Shown: positions 22,829 through 34,610 of the stretch, in pieces
Layout of the letters: each line of letters begins with the position of its first letter
How positions within the stretch are numbered: the stretch's first letter is position 1
Assembly (NCBI GenBank): GCA_039602395.1
Contig: JBCNJP010000018.1
Span: 7,002,163 to 7,066,162 of the forward strand
DNA length: 64,000 nucleotides
Direction: 5' to 3'
Source of the DNA: Deinandra increscens subsp. villosa
Lineage: Eukaryota; Streptophyta; Magnoliopsida; Asterales; Asteraceae
Program-made: the position numbers and the translations under genes
The notes under the pieces: model-generated
What the model was told of the DNA's origin: nothing
Databases searched by the model: none
Seen by the model: the letters and a program-made list of their open reading frames with translations, nothing else

Positions 22829-23796
22829 TGTAACACCTGGATAATTCTGGTAAATCCAGGGGGGATTATTTCGATTAAGTAGATGGATTTAAAATAAAAG
22901 ATTGAAAGGTGGAAGGGCTTGAGTGATACTCCTCAACCCTTATACCTGCGATGTTATCACCTCCCTTTTCACTTATATCAGCCACGCATCCAAACCCTAA
23001 ATCGGTGTAGTCACTGCCTGCTGTTGGTGGCTTAAGAACTACCCATTGCCGCCGCTACCTTCCCCATTTTTTTCCTTTCTTATGTCCATCATTCCACCAT
23101 TCGGGAAACCCTACGAGCTTAAAACACTGCTATTTAGTGTGTTTAGACATCCCACGGTGAGGGCACTTCAGCTGCGAATAATCTACACGGGATGATGACC
23201 ATGTCGGTTGTCCACGGTCTGACCGATGTTTGAGGCTATCAGACAGATTTGTTTTTGGGTTTTGGGATTGGGAATTTAAGCCATTCTTGATGAGATTATC
23301 GTTTTGCTTTTGTCGGAGCCGAAGGTATCATCTCCGGCCATAGCAGATTGGTAGGATGAATGGTACATGGTGAGCGGAATTGTGTTTGTTTGATCTCAGG
23401 ATCATTCATCACCGCCCTGATACCATATTGGAAATTAGAGCTAAATTCATGAAAGGATTATGTTTGTATTATTTGTATGTCCATTACAATAAGCCAAAGC
23501 AAGTATTTATACTAATTATAAAAGTTTAAAGAAGGAAATAAGTTGATGTCATGAGCTGGAGTTGAGGAGGATGATTTGCAGAATTGGCCTTGAATATTGG
23601 GACATATAGCTGGCTCTTTTGACTTATACCATATTTTTCCCAAAAGAAATAAGTTTCTTTTTAACAGTCCAGTCGTTTCAGCGCAGGACTGGTCAATCGT
23701 GCTAAGTTAAGTGATATGTTTACTTGCAGCGTGTTTTGATACGGACAGCTGGTTCCACACCCTCCCGTTAATAGCGGCCATGACACGGGTGTGACA
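22829..23796 (+). mobile_element. Gypsy LTR-like segment with copia remnant, copy B
   Basis: This is the equivalent of 4761-5726. It starts TGTAACACCT and ends GGGTGTGACA. The last 330 bases contain the densest set of differences between the two duplicate blocks. It forms the distal upstream region of the intact protease gene. Confidence 0.5.
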
Positions 23797-24421
23797 AAAC
23801 TAGCATAGTGTTCCCACAGATAAACTATCAAAGTTTTTACACAAGTAAATTAGCGCATGTTACATGTTTTGCATTCTTTTAAACTACCGCAACTTTAAAT
23901 ATAGAAATCGATGAGCCGTTTCAACGCCGCTAAAACCATCATTTATTTCTTTAGTCAATAGTGAGAATAAATGAAATGACTATTGAGTCATAAACGGACC
24001 TATCAACCATTCAACCAACCACCATGGGCACGGGCATCACACCGACCCACTGTACTTTAGTTAAAGTTCAAAAGTGTCATAAATTCCTTAAATAAATACA
24101 TAACAATGCATAATAAGTATAGGGGTCATATAAGACAATTAGTCAAATTCAAAGGTTAATTGTGCATTTATTCCCATAACCTTTAAAAAGCTTTTTACAC
24201 ATGAGGAAAACTGGTGCACCAAACAATCGCATGATTCCGTTAAAATCGCCGCTCCCCCTTTCTCTCTCCATTTCCCCAATTGCCGTTTGCTTCAGGTGTG
24301 TGTTTCATTCTTTCCGATTGCATGTTTTCAATAAACACAGAAGATATAGGATTAAGTTTTTCTTCGTTTTCATAAAACCTAATTTCAAAAGTTAGGGATA
24401 ATTTGATTTTGAAATTGAAAT

Positions 24422-27400
24422 ATGGATCTGAGTGCTAGAACAGGAGTTGTTTTGGCGATCCTGTTTGTTGTTCAATTGGCATCGGCTAATTTGGTTTTTC
24501 AGGTTCAGCATAAATTTGGCGGGAAGAAGAAAACGTGTCCGGATGCCCTGAAATCTCATGATGCGCACCGCCACCGGAGGATTCTATCAGCTGCGGAACT
24601 TCCTCTTGGTGGCGACGCCAGCCCTACCTCCGCAGCGTTAGTATCTGTCTCGTAATTTGATTTGTTAGACTTGAATTCAGGATATTCGTAAATGTGGTTT
24701 ATGGATTGGTTGACATTATGCATTTTTGTTTGAATATAATATATACAATAAGGCTATTTGTAGTGATAAAGCCTCTTTTTTGAACGTTTTCTAACACATG
24801 CCGTCCTAGTCAGCGAGGAGTTCGTGTAGTCACAAAGCCCCGTGACACCCTCTGATTATTACACAATTATATTATTTTATTAAAAAAAAAACCCTTCAAA
24901 ACTATCACCCATTAAAAAAACTAACCAATCACCTTTCTTCATCACTGGCGCTATAACAAAAATGGCTCAACAAAATTTTTGCCCCATAACGCCCCCGGGG
25001 CGATGTTGGGACGCTAAAATATCCATTTCACGTCCACTACGGATAGTCTAGTGAGTTTGGATATTAGGATTATTTATTATAAGCACAATACTTTACATCT
25101 TGACCCACTTTTCAATAGTTTTTGAAGTCCATTGACACATATGGAAGATAATTTCTTGAGTAAATTACTGAAATCGTCCCTGTGCTTTGAAAAAATTATA
25201 TCTAAGCTCCAAAAGTTTGCCAAACCATAACAAGTTTTGCCCCTAGCATGAAGCTACACACCCCTCCGGTCATCTTCTCCGGCCATAGTCTCCAGTCATC
25301 TTTGGCCATCATATCTGGTCACAGGTCAAGTGAGCAACGAGTTTTCATAACAACCGCTCAAGTTTCGCGAATCAGAAATCGATTTTAAAGAACTACTTCC
25401 CTATTTTTTTCGTTTTTTACAAAGTTAGAGAAACTTTTGAGATCCGGTGCAATATTGGACGGATTGGAGTGAAATGAAAGCCCATTCTTGATCGAAATCG
25501 GTTTCGATTCTCTTCGGAGCAGTTTTAAGGTTAATTATGCAAGGCTTTGAGTCAATTTTAAAGAACATGCAGTAGTGTGTGTGTTCTTGGTGTTTATCTC
25601 GAATAAATGAAGAAGGCTGCTAGATTCGTTCTTGTTGTTATTGTTTGACCCAATTCCGTACATAGAAGTTGAGGATAACTTGTTTTTGGTTAATAGTTGA
25701 TATTTGCTTGATTCAAAAGTTGGACTTCAAAAATGTGAAGTTGATGAGCCGCCATTGATGAACGTGCAAATCACCTGTATTTTGTTTTTGATAACTTGTT
25801 TTTTATGTTTGCTCGATTTCTTACATCACCTACAATTTTTACCGGTGGTGCTGATGATTTAATTTGTTTGATTTTCTTGTAATCGGAGGTGTTCGAACAG
25901 TAGTGATGGTGGTAGTGGTTTTCATTGGAGTCAAATGGTGGTGGTTTTGGCGTGGGAGGATGATTTAGTTTAGGTTTTTATTTTAGTTTTAGGCTGTTAT
26001 GTATTTATTATTTAAAGACAAGGTATAATAGTCAATTAACACTTCACAAATTTTTTTAATAGACATCCATTAAAAGGACGAAACTTGTTACGATTTGACA
26101 AACCTTTGGACCTTAGCTGTAAATTTCAAACCTAGAGTTGAAAGGTGAAATTCGAGCAAACCACAGGGACGATTCCCGTAATTTACTCTAATTTCTTTAA
26201 GATTAATGGCGATTTTAGTAAACGAGTAATCAAACCAAAAATTTGAACAATGGGCCTAAAATCTAAATGGGCATATGGCTTAAGGCTAAAGTAGCTAAGA
26301 GTAAAGGTAGACCTAAGACTAGTGACCCACCTAAGGCTAAAGGTAAACATAGAAAATCTCTAGCACTGGCCCTACGTCCAAAGGCATCCTAAGTGAAGGA
26401 ATGTCAAAATGCACATATATCTATGTATCATTTTCTGCTTGCGTTTATGAAGATGTTTCAAGTCGATGATGAGAGTTGCATTTAACATCCACATATCATT
26501 TTCTGCTTGTATACCTATGTTGTGTAACCTTGGTATGCACTACCATTTTCGAAAAGATATACTTGCATGATATTACACATCTTTCTGTAAAGGGGCAATA
26601 TCTTTTTGTGTGGTCTCCCCTAGTATCAAAGCCTAGTTTTCAAGACGTTGTTCATGTGCTGACTTTGCATGGTTGTACATATTATAATGAAGTTTTTGTA
26701 ATTGTGACCTTTATATTAACCTGGATCGCCAAAACTAGCTTTGATTATGGAGAAAAGTAGTTATTATAGTTGTATTGTTATCTGTTAATCATACTAACAA
26801 TGATGGTAATGTGAACAAAGGAGATACATTTTGAAGTGCTACAATCGGCTGAGTCAGTGAATTATATCTGAATTTATTGACCTTTTATATGTTCTGCTTG
26901 TGCAGACTCTATTACACAAAAATTCAACTCGGATCTCCTCCAAAGGATTTCTATGTGCAAGTCGATACAGGGAGTGACCTTCTATGGGTTAACTGTATCG
27001 AATGCCACAATTGCCCTAAGAAAAGTGGCCTTGGAGTATGTATCATGCTTTAGCGCTTCACATTATTACTACGTTTTAATATTTGGATAAACAGATTTTG
27101 CTTCTCATTATTTGATTATTATTTATCTGCCGCTTTAAAAAATTAGAAAAATATTATTTGATCATTTAATATTATGGCTGCATCAGAGTTGTATTAAAAC
27201 AGATCATTTAAGAGTAAAATCAAACTTTATATTTACCCCTTTTCTGACTTGATTAATTTTATAGACTTTACCCAAATTTCATAAATAGAAAAACTTCATA
27301 AGTTTTCAAACAGTTAAACATTTGATTATCTTTTTATTATAAATTCAAACACCACATCCAAGTATAATGTATTAATGTATGTGATTCTTAATAACTTTCA

Positions 27401-30400
27401 CAACAATATCTTACAGTGATAAATATTACAATGCTACTGACAGGTACCCTTGACTTTGTTTGATCCAAAGGACTCATCAACTGCCAAAGCAGTTGGTTGT
27501 GATAATGAGTTTTGCAAATCTACATTTAATGGACCGAGTGACGACTGTAAGGCAGGAATGCTGTGTGCATATTCTGTTACATATGGTGACGGGAGTTCAA
27601 CAGCTGGTTTTTTTGTTGATGACAATGTAACACTTGCCCAAGTATCTGGAAACCGCCAGACTACATCTATGAGTGGGAATGTTATTTTTGGGTGAGTTAT
27701 ATGATCTCTATCTAGCAATCAAGTCTTTGAGTTTAAAGATAATGTTCATAATTCTATTGTTCCAAGTCAGCTGTGGAGCTAAACAATCTGGAGATCTAGG
27801 TTCATCAGATCAAGCACTAGATGGTATTCTTGGATTTGGGCAGTCAAATTCTTCACTGCTTTCACAGCTTGCTGCAGCCAAAAAGGTGAAAAAAACATTT
27901 TCACATTGCTTGGATGGGAAGCAAGGAGGTGGCATTTTTGCTATTGGAGAGGTAGTGGAGCCAAAAATTAAAACAACACCAATTTTGGATGATCAGTAAG
28001 TTATATTTTTTTCTCATTGGCTTGTATTTATTGCATAGTTGTCAAAGGCGCACCAAGCATGCACAGGCAAGACATGGCAAGGCGCATGAAAAACGTCTTG
28101 TAGTCATCCTAGTGCTTGGGCGAGATTCCAGTTTCTAGAGATATTCCGTCCAGATTATGGCCAGATCCTATAAGTTTTGTAATTTCTGGCCAAATTGTTC
28201 TAAAACGTTTAAAAATGGCCTGGACAAACCTAAAACAGCCTAAACTAGCTCTAAACAAGCCTAAAACACATCTAAAACTCCTAAAAGTGTTATGTTTATG
28301 CTATCTGCCTTACTTCTTGGGCCGTCACTTTTTAAGCACCTTGTGCCTAGGCCCAAGATTCACCCTTTGCGCCTTGAGTGCTTCTTGCGCCTTTGACAAC
28401 TATGGTCTACTAATTGTGAGTGAAACTAAATTACTGAAATGCACATCAATATCTTGAAAGTTTATAATTACGAAAAGAATTATTTACAAACTTCGTGGAA
28501 TTGAGAGAAAATGGAGTTGTAAATGAGTGTCGTACAGTAAGTGTGTAAGTAGAGTTGTAGACTTCATCCTTTAGGTCTGTTAGATATACATGGTATATGA
28601 TGCATCTACATATAAATCAGGGTACCCTGATAATTTTTGTAGTAATTTGTAATTTAAATTATATACCATCCCTTATTTTAACTTTTCTACTTAGAAAATT
28701 TAGATAAGTTATACATGGTATATGAATTATGATGCATCTTTAGGAAAACAAAAATTGCTATTATAGTGCATATTCTCGTAGAAATTCTTGTATCCTCACT
28801 AGGTATGACAGCATTTCATGTAGTTATGTGCCCGATACCGTCATAAAAAATAAAGTATACCTATTCTAAGATAGCATGTAGTCGATTAATTTCACGCAAT
28901 TTACATTAAAATAGAGTGCAAAATCTGGAACAAATCATATTAAAAGTTGGGGGAAACTACAACGGAATTTGGGTCTATAGCCGTGATACAATGGCCAGAT
29001 CCTCTTGCCAGGGCATGAAAGCTGTGACTTATGTACATGTTGTAGGACACATTTTAATATTGCATTGGAGTCGATCGATGTGAATGGTTCTGCTGTAAAA
29101 CTCCCAACAAGTATATTTGACTTTGTAAAGAAGCATGCAGCTATAGTTGATAGTGGCACAACCTTGGCTTATTTTCCTGATGAGGTTTACAAGCAACTAA
29201 TGGAAAAGGTATGTTGAAATATACAGGTTTCATTTGCTTCCAATTTAAGTTATGTTTCATATACTGATCTCTTTTTATATAACTTTTGATGCTATTCTTT
29301 CGACCTAGATCATTGCTGCACAACCCGACAACAAGCCAGAACTTGTTGAGAAGGTCTTTCTATGCTATAAGTACTCTGGGAAGTAAGCGGGTTCTTTTAC
29401 CTGTCGTTTCTTTAACTAAATCTTGCATTTGAGAATCTAACTCTTGATTGTTATCCTTTGTGGTTTGTTTTTATTGTTTTCATTTTTTGAGTGTCAAAAA
29501 GATATTATTATTTTAGGGTCTCCTATTCTCACACCACCTCAAAAGTCGAACTGCTGTTTGACTATGTCAAACGGTATTTAGACTTTTATAAACCCTTGAC
29601 TTTTCAGATATTCAATTTTTTCAAACTTTAAAAAAGTCAAACGGGCCGTTTAAGAGGTTTGAAAAAGTCAAATAGTCGTTCAGCTCAATCTCAAATGGTC
29701 AACAAGTGGTGTGAGATCAAATTGCAAATGGTATGGGAATATACCATCCCTTATTTCAACTTTTCTAAATTTGACCAAAATAACTTATCTTCTCTTTTGT
29801 TTCTCATAATGCACAGCATCGACGATGGTTTTCCTGTTGTTAACTTTCACTTCGAGAATTCACTTTTATTGAAAGTTTTACCCCATCAATATTTCTTCCA
29901 AGTTGAGGTACATATTTTCATAAAATTTTAAATGATCTGTCACTTGAATTTTAATGGCAGTTTGTATTACCTCTGCTCTCCTCAGGATGATATATGGTGC
30001 ATTGGTTTTCAGAACAGTAACATTAAAGCAAAGAGCGGAGATGAAATAACTTTGTTGGGAGGTAGGTTATATCCTCCTTTTCACATAACTATGCATTTGG
30101 AGCAACGATAAGTTTGTTGGCATGCGACCTTTGAGTCGTGGAAACAACCTCCTGCACCCCCGGAAACTGCATATGCGAGAGAGCCTAATGCACCGGGTTT
30201 GCCCTAAAAGATTAGCCAACCGTCCTCAAAATAACGATCCATATTGTTGGAATTAACCTACTTAGGTTATATGAACTTGATAATGCCATGGTTTTGTTGG
30301 AATTAAGTTATTAGGTGTTGATTTTTTTATCATGGTTAACTTAAATATTGAACATTTTATTGCATATATGCAGATCTTGTTCTGTCAGATAAGCTAGTTA

Positions 30401-30659
30401 CATATGATATAGAAAATCAAGCCATTGGATGGACCGATTATGACTGTAAGTACACTCGCCTATGTTCATGAATCTGTAACAATTACTTAATCGTTTTGGT
30501 GCAATCGTAGGCTCGTCAAGCATCAAAGTGAAAGATGAACAGTCTGGTAACGTGTATGAGGTCGGTGCACAAGATATTTCTTCTGCACATTATACATGTA
30601 ACTCTCAAATGATTTTGGGGTTGCTCTTATCTCTTGCAGCTACTTACTTGATCAACTAG
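24422..30659 (+). CDS. A1-family aspartic protease, probably GPI-anchored (A36/A39-like), complete
   Basis: Ten exons give a 480-residue protein: 24422-24636, 26906-27035, 27444-27691, 27771-27995, 29046-29208, 29309-29382, 29817-29907, 29986-30061, 30374-30445 and 30511-30659. All junctions are GT-AG and phases fit. Residues 1-22 form a signal peptide ending ASA. The two catalytic motifs are DTGSD with Asp92 and DSGTT with Asp308, and the flap segment TYGDGSS lies between them. Cys-rich segments (NCIECHNCPKKSG) match the plant nepenthesin-like A1 group. The C-terminus ends in a hydrophobic tail (MILGLLLSLAATYLIN), as in GPI-anchored members such as Arabidopsis A36 and A39, so a secreted, membrane-tethered peptidase is likely. 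Length equals the usual family length. Intron 1 (2.3 kb) holds a MULE and intron 4 a MITE. The A36/A39 assignment is from motif memory. Confidence 0.93.
25158..26188. mobile_element. Non-autonomous MULE in protease intron 1, copy B
   Basis: This is the equivalent of 7088-8118, with the same perfect 9-bp duplication TAATTTCTT on both sides. No difference from copy A was noticed. Confidence 0.9.
28034..28404. mobile_element. MITE-like element in protease intron 4, copy B
   Basis: This is the equivalent of 9964-10334, with terminal inverted repeats CATAGTTGTCAAAGGCGC. It is identical to copy A as far as I can see. Confidence 0.65.
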
Positions 30660-31195
30660 ACCAACAAAAACACAATTGTATTTAAAATCTATCAGGTTTT
30701 GGTATCATGGTGTGTGTTCTTTGTACTTGTAAATGACTATAGAAAAAAGTGATTCATTGATCTGCTTGTCTGTTGTATCATCAATTCGTCAATATGATGT
30801 AGCCACCAAATGCAGCAATCTTTTCTCACGATCCTTTAATGTTTTTGTCCAACTTTTGTGTGTGTGTGTGTGTTATCAGAACGCTAGACATGACTTCAAT
30901 CTTATAGTTTCTGGAGAGTTTGAAAATGTAATGGTAAAGTTGTAATCATCATGATCACATGCTTATAGAAATAAAAACAACTCCTTATACAATTGTATTG
31001 TACATATATAATATTTAACAACAATCGGGTCGGGTTAGGCTGAGATGAGCATGACAATGTAAAATTACTCAAGCTCGAACATCAAACATCGGACTGAAAA
31101 TGAGACAACCTCTGGTTCACAAACAGACTCGATTGCATTTGATATCTAGATTCTGGAAACCAATAGAGATCATCATCATTATGTATAGCTATTAT
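30660..31195. other. Intergenic region between convergent genes
   Basis: This holds the 3' flank of the plus-strand protease gene and of the minus-strand zinc-finger gene, which converge here. A short TG microsatellite lies near 30860. Neither open frame in the stretch shows family features. Confidence 0.6.
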
Positions 31196-31326
31196 CTATC
31201 CCCAATCCACAAATGGTAGAGATGGATATCCGCTTTCTGGTGGAGGCCTCAAGGATGGTGGTAGATTTCCCAGCATGCCCCCTGCAAACCCAACTTCCTA
31301 TCAAACAATCTTACAGATCATAAATG

Positions 31327-31376
<50 letters not shown>

Positions 31377-31558
31377 GAGGTTCATTGTAGACACTTTCGC
31401 ATGTGAAATAGCTCTTTTTCACATGTGAAAGTTTCTAATTAATGAGAAAAAGAAAAAAAGAAAAAAGAAAATTAATCACAACCATTAGATCAAGAGATCT
31501 AATGGTGAAAAAGGGTGTCTACCTGTCTACACTTATGGGGGTGTCTACAATGAACTTT

Positions 31559-31613
<55 letters not shown>

Positions 31614-32664
31614 CTATATATCGGGGTTGGATTCTTTAAAAAGCACTTTTTAGGCAAGACCTTTTTATTTTAACCTCCCCATACACATATATATGGAAAT
31701 GAAGTAGTCTTTGTAGTCTACTTTGTAATTGAAAAACTTGCCTGGCAATGATGATCTCTCCATCAGGAAACTTGGCAACTGAGCTTCCATGTTATTTGCA
31801 ACTAAACAAGAGATCAGATTTTATCAGTGATACATTAGAGATGATTTAAAAAAGATGCAAAAGAGCATGAATTTTACCCTGCATATTCCTATTCTGCATG
31901 TTTTGATTGGGATGAAAATACTTGCAGGACTCACCATACGGGCATGAACCCTGCAAAACAGCAAGCTGAAACTGATCAGGATACTGAGGGCGGGGCATTT
32001 GGCTCTTAAAGTTTTGGAATTAGAAAAACTGGACCATATAGATAACCAAGAATCCAAACACAAATCAGGCACCCAAGCAAAATGCCCAAAAAGGGCTAAG
32101 TGGTGATTTTGTTTGAATTGCAACCACAGGGGAACACCAAGGATAATTAATATCTTTTTCAAGATTTAAGGGATGTTTCGTTCAAAATGATTGTTACAAG
32201 TTTTAGAATCAGAATCAATAACAGATGATCATCAATCACATGTAAGGATAGTTATGTAATTCTTTTTATTCATCTCAATCATCTTTTTTTTCTTTTTCTT
32301 TATGGCACCTCCTTACCTATCCTCCAAATCTGATTCTTATGTAACATAATCCAAAATGTAGAAAAAACTTATAACAATCACAACACTTGAAATGAAATCT
32401 ACAAAATGTCAACATGATACAGTAATAACAAGACAAGAAACTACTGGTGAAATTGGGAGTGAAAGAAAGGGTTACCGTTCGGATGAAGCGATTGCAGACG
32501 GGGGCGGGGGCGGAGGGGTGTAGGGATATCTGATTGGGAAGGGAGGCGTACCAGAGGGCTTTGGATTTTTGGTGATGAAGGCCCTGAAGGTGACGTTTGC
32601 GGTGAAATGGAGTGTCTTGAAATTGCTTATCGCAGTAGTCGCAGTAGTATTTCCCCAGCGGCAT
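31196..32664 (-). CDS. Matrin-type C2H2 plus CCCH zinc-finger protein, U11/U12-20K (ZMAT5)-like
   Basis: Four exons on the minus strand, 32664-32476, 31950-31878, 31801-31742 and 31281-31196, give 135 residues with matching phases. The N-terminus has a U1C/matrin-type finger (residues 5-31: YYCDYCDKQF, then HRKRHLQGLHH). Residues about 57-75 form a CCCH finger with spacing C-x8-C-x5-C-x3-H (VCNRF...GSCPYGESCKYFHP). The tail is Pro-rich and ends PSLPFVDWG. This layout fits the plant homologue of the 20-kDa protein of the U11/U12 particle, which acts at 5' splice sites of minor introns in the nucleus. Intron 3 has a GC donor (GCAAGT) instead of GT and contains a MITE between two TA arrays. The end of a 17-kb MULE lies only 113 bp upstream of the ATG. 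The identification is by domain pattern. Confidence 0.85.
31373..31562. mobile_element. MITE inserted in a TA microsatellite
   Basis: Imperfect inverted ends (GGTTCATTGTAGACAC near the left, GTGTCTACAATGAAC near the right) enclose about 190 bp, flanked on both sides by long TA runs (31330-31372 and 31563-31608). The arrangement resembles the rice Micron type, which sits inside TA repeats. It lies in intron 3 of the zinc-finger gene. Confidence 0.7.
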
Positions 32665-32776
32665 TCTTCTTCTTCTTCCTCACCACACCGCTCAAATTCA
32701 AATTCTAGGGTTTCATCACACCGGGAAGGTCCGCGGTTGGAACATCGTGGAGCATGACAAATTCTTAAACGAGTTA

Positions 32777-32990
32777 AGTGCCATTTGCGTCCCGGTCCCT
32801 GTGGTTTGTAGTTTTTAACTACTTGAGTCCTGTTTTCAAACATTTAACATTGTGTCCCCTTAAGGTTTATTTTCATAATTGTTTGCGTCCCTAACACTAA
32901 CATCTGTTAGTTTCATCGTTAAAACTCCCTCATGTGCGTTGCACATGAGGGTATTTTTGTCCATTTAACTTTGTTTCTCTCTTCCCCATT
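32777..32990 (+). repeat. Left terminal inverted repeat of the 17-kb MULE
   Basis: This matches 49502-49709 in reverse complement. It contains a perfect internal hairpin, CCCTCATGTGC / GCACATGAGGG, with a three-base loop (32927-32951). It probably serves as a promoter for the GRF gene and may influence the zinc-finger gene on its other side. Confidence 0.9.
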
Positions 32991-33082
32991 AAATTAGCCG
33001 TTGCAACTGTGTACCCCATAAAAACCCTAGCCCACCTTATATTCATCAAGAAATTCTCATCACCTCAACTCTTATTATCAAG

Positions 33083-33400
33083 ATGGTTATATGCTCATGC
33101 GGATCTGCCACAATAATTCGAATTTCCTGGACCGAAGCTAACCCTGGGCGTCGGTTTCACTGTTGTGCGAGAAAGGTAAGTTTCTCTTTTGCGATTTTGT
33201 TTAGAATTTCTTTCCCACATCTTATTCCTTTCATTTTTTCTGAGCAAGGATCGAATTGTGGGTTTGTTAGCTGGGCGGATCCTCCATTGTGTGCACGAGC
33301 CCGTGAAATCGTCAAGGACCTCGAGAGTGAAGTGAAGAAACTCAAAGTTGTTGTTTTTATGAGTTGGTTATTGTTTGTTGTTTACTATTTGACCAACTAA
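33083..33400 (+). CDS. GRF-type zinc-finger protein with C-terminal hydrophobic segment, MULE cargo
   Basis: Two exons, 33083-33175 and 33245-33400, spliced GT-AG, give 82 residues. Residues 4-45 show the GRF finger pattern: CSCG, then SWTEANPGRRFHCC, then NCGFVSWADPPLC. GRF fingers are found in DNA-repair and topoisomerase proteins, where they bind nucleic acid. After a short Lys/Glu coiled segment (residues about 50-65) the protein ends in a hydrophobic helix (VVFMSWLLFVVYYL), perhaps a membrane anchor. The gene lies just inside the left MULE end, pointing inward toward the transposase, which is on the other strand. No lesion is visible. Its role in the element is unknown. It may be captured host sequence retained as cargo. 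Confidence 0.75.
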   Translation: MVICSCGSATIIRISWTEANPGRRFHCCARKVSFSFAILFRISFPHLIPFIFSEQGSNCGFVSWADPPLCARAREIVKDLESEVKKLKVVVFMSWLLFVVYYLTN

Positions 33401-33672
33401 ATAAAAATAGGTTGTGTTAGAATGAAATTGGTTTTGACCTAATTTTGGTTAGACTCTTTTGGTTAATATGAGATGTAAAGGTCAATAACCCTAACTATGT
33501 AATGAATGCAGTTGTTGTGTTTCTTTTGAATGAAAGTGGTAGTTTAATGCATGAATGAATGAAGTTGTTGGTAGTTGGAAGAATGATTGTACCAAACCAT
33601 ATAGACCTATCAAATGACAAAAAATAAACCAAATGATCAAGCATATGCACCCAACAAATTGGCATTTCTGAC

Positions 33673-34610
33673 TGTTATACCCCGAATTCTCGGCTGATAA
33701 TCCAGGGTACAGGTAAAGGCCAAGGGCAGGAGTGACCCAGGAATTGTATGACCCAGAATTTGGCAGGTAACGTTCAAATGACCCTGAATGTGTCCATAGT
33801 AAATTGATGGCCCAGGATGTCGACTTTATTCAGGGAAGCTTACGTTCGTTTTATTCTATTTTAATATGATCTAAAATGTGCATAATCCAGGGTTACCCTT
33901 ATTTTATAGATGACCCAGCATGTGGAAATGACCTTGCATGCTAGGGCATCGTTACAAACGTATTTTGTGCCTTTATCTAAGTGAAGACAGGTTGACGAAG
34001 TCTCCCAACAGTCGAATACAAGAAGCTAGAGACTCATTTAGCACGCGGTCAAAGTCTGTTAGCTGGAAACTCGGTCAACCAACTGAAAGAGACGTTGAAG
34101 AGAGGATCCCTGGAATATCGGACAAGTTGTTGAAGATCCCTGGAATATCGGACGAGTCATTGAAGCTCTCGAAGTATATATAGGACACTTAGACTTAGTT
34201 TTTAGCTCATTCGAGCTTTACTCATTGTATTCTCGTACTAATTTCTCTGCGAACTCATTGTAATCAACATTTTCAGTGATCAATAAATTGGTAGCGTGTG
34301 TTATCGCTACCCGGGGTTTTTATGCCGACGGTGCCTTAGAGACATCTAAGGGCTAAGGGCTTTTCCCTAGTAAAATTCTCGGTGTTCCTACTTGCATTTC
34401 AGGTTACATTTGTGTTGCTAAGCTTCTTAACGGATTTCATAAGCAAACCTAACTTTTTATCAAAGATTTTAGTTATTTGTCCCTGGAATTCTGCTGTTGT
34501 CCCAGGATTATTTCAAACTATTTTCATATCCGAGACTTAGACACCTAACCTCACATTCATATTTGGTTCAAACTTTGCTAATTTGACTTAAGTAATTTTT
34601 AGCCAAAACA
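33673..34610 (+). mobile_element. Solo LTR of the Tat family, target duplication CTGAC
   Basis: It starts TGTTATACCCCGAATTC and ends TTTTTAGCCAAAACA, 938 bp, clearly related but not identical to the 887-bp LTRs of the full-length element at 38301. CTGAC lies on both sides (33668-33672 and 34611-34615). A TATATATAGG promoter-like stretch lies near 34174. It sits between the GRF gene and the transposase of the MULE. Confidence 0.92.

Larger units (their letters stand above)
18067..29181. repeat. Duplicated block, copy B (partner of 1-11113)
   Basis: This matches copy A base for base apart from about 40 substitutions and short indels. Most homopolymer indels lie in G, A or T runs. Thirteen or so substitutions cluster at the copy A equivalents of 5380-5935, after which the copies are almost identical. 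In this contig the sequence continues past the point where copy A meets the gap, giving the complete protease gene. Confidence 0.95.
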
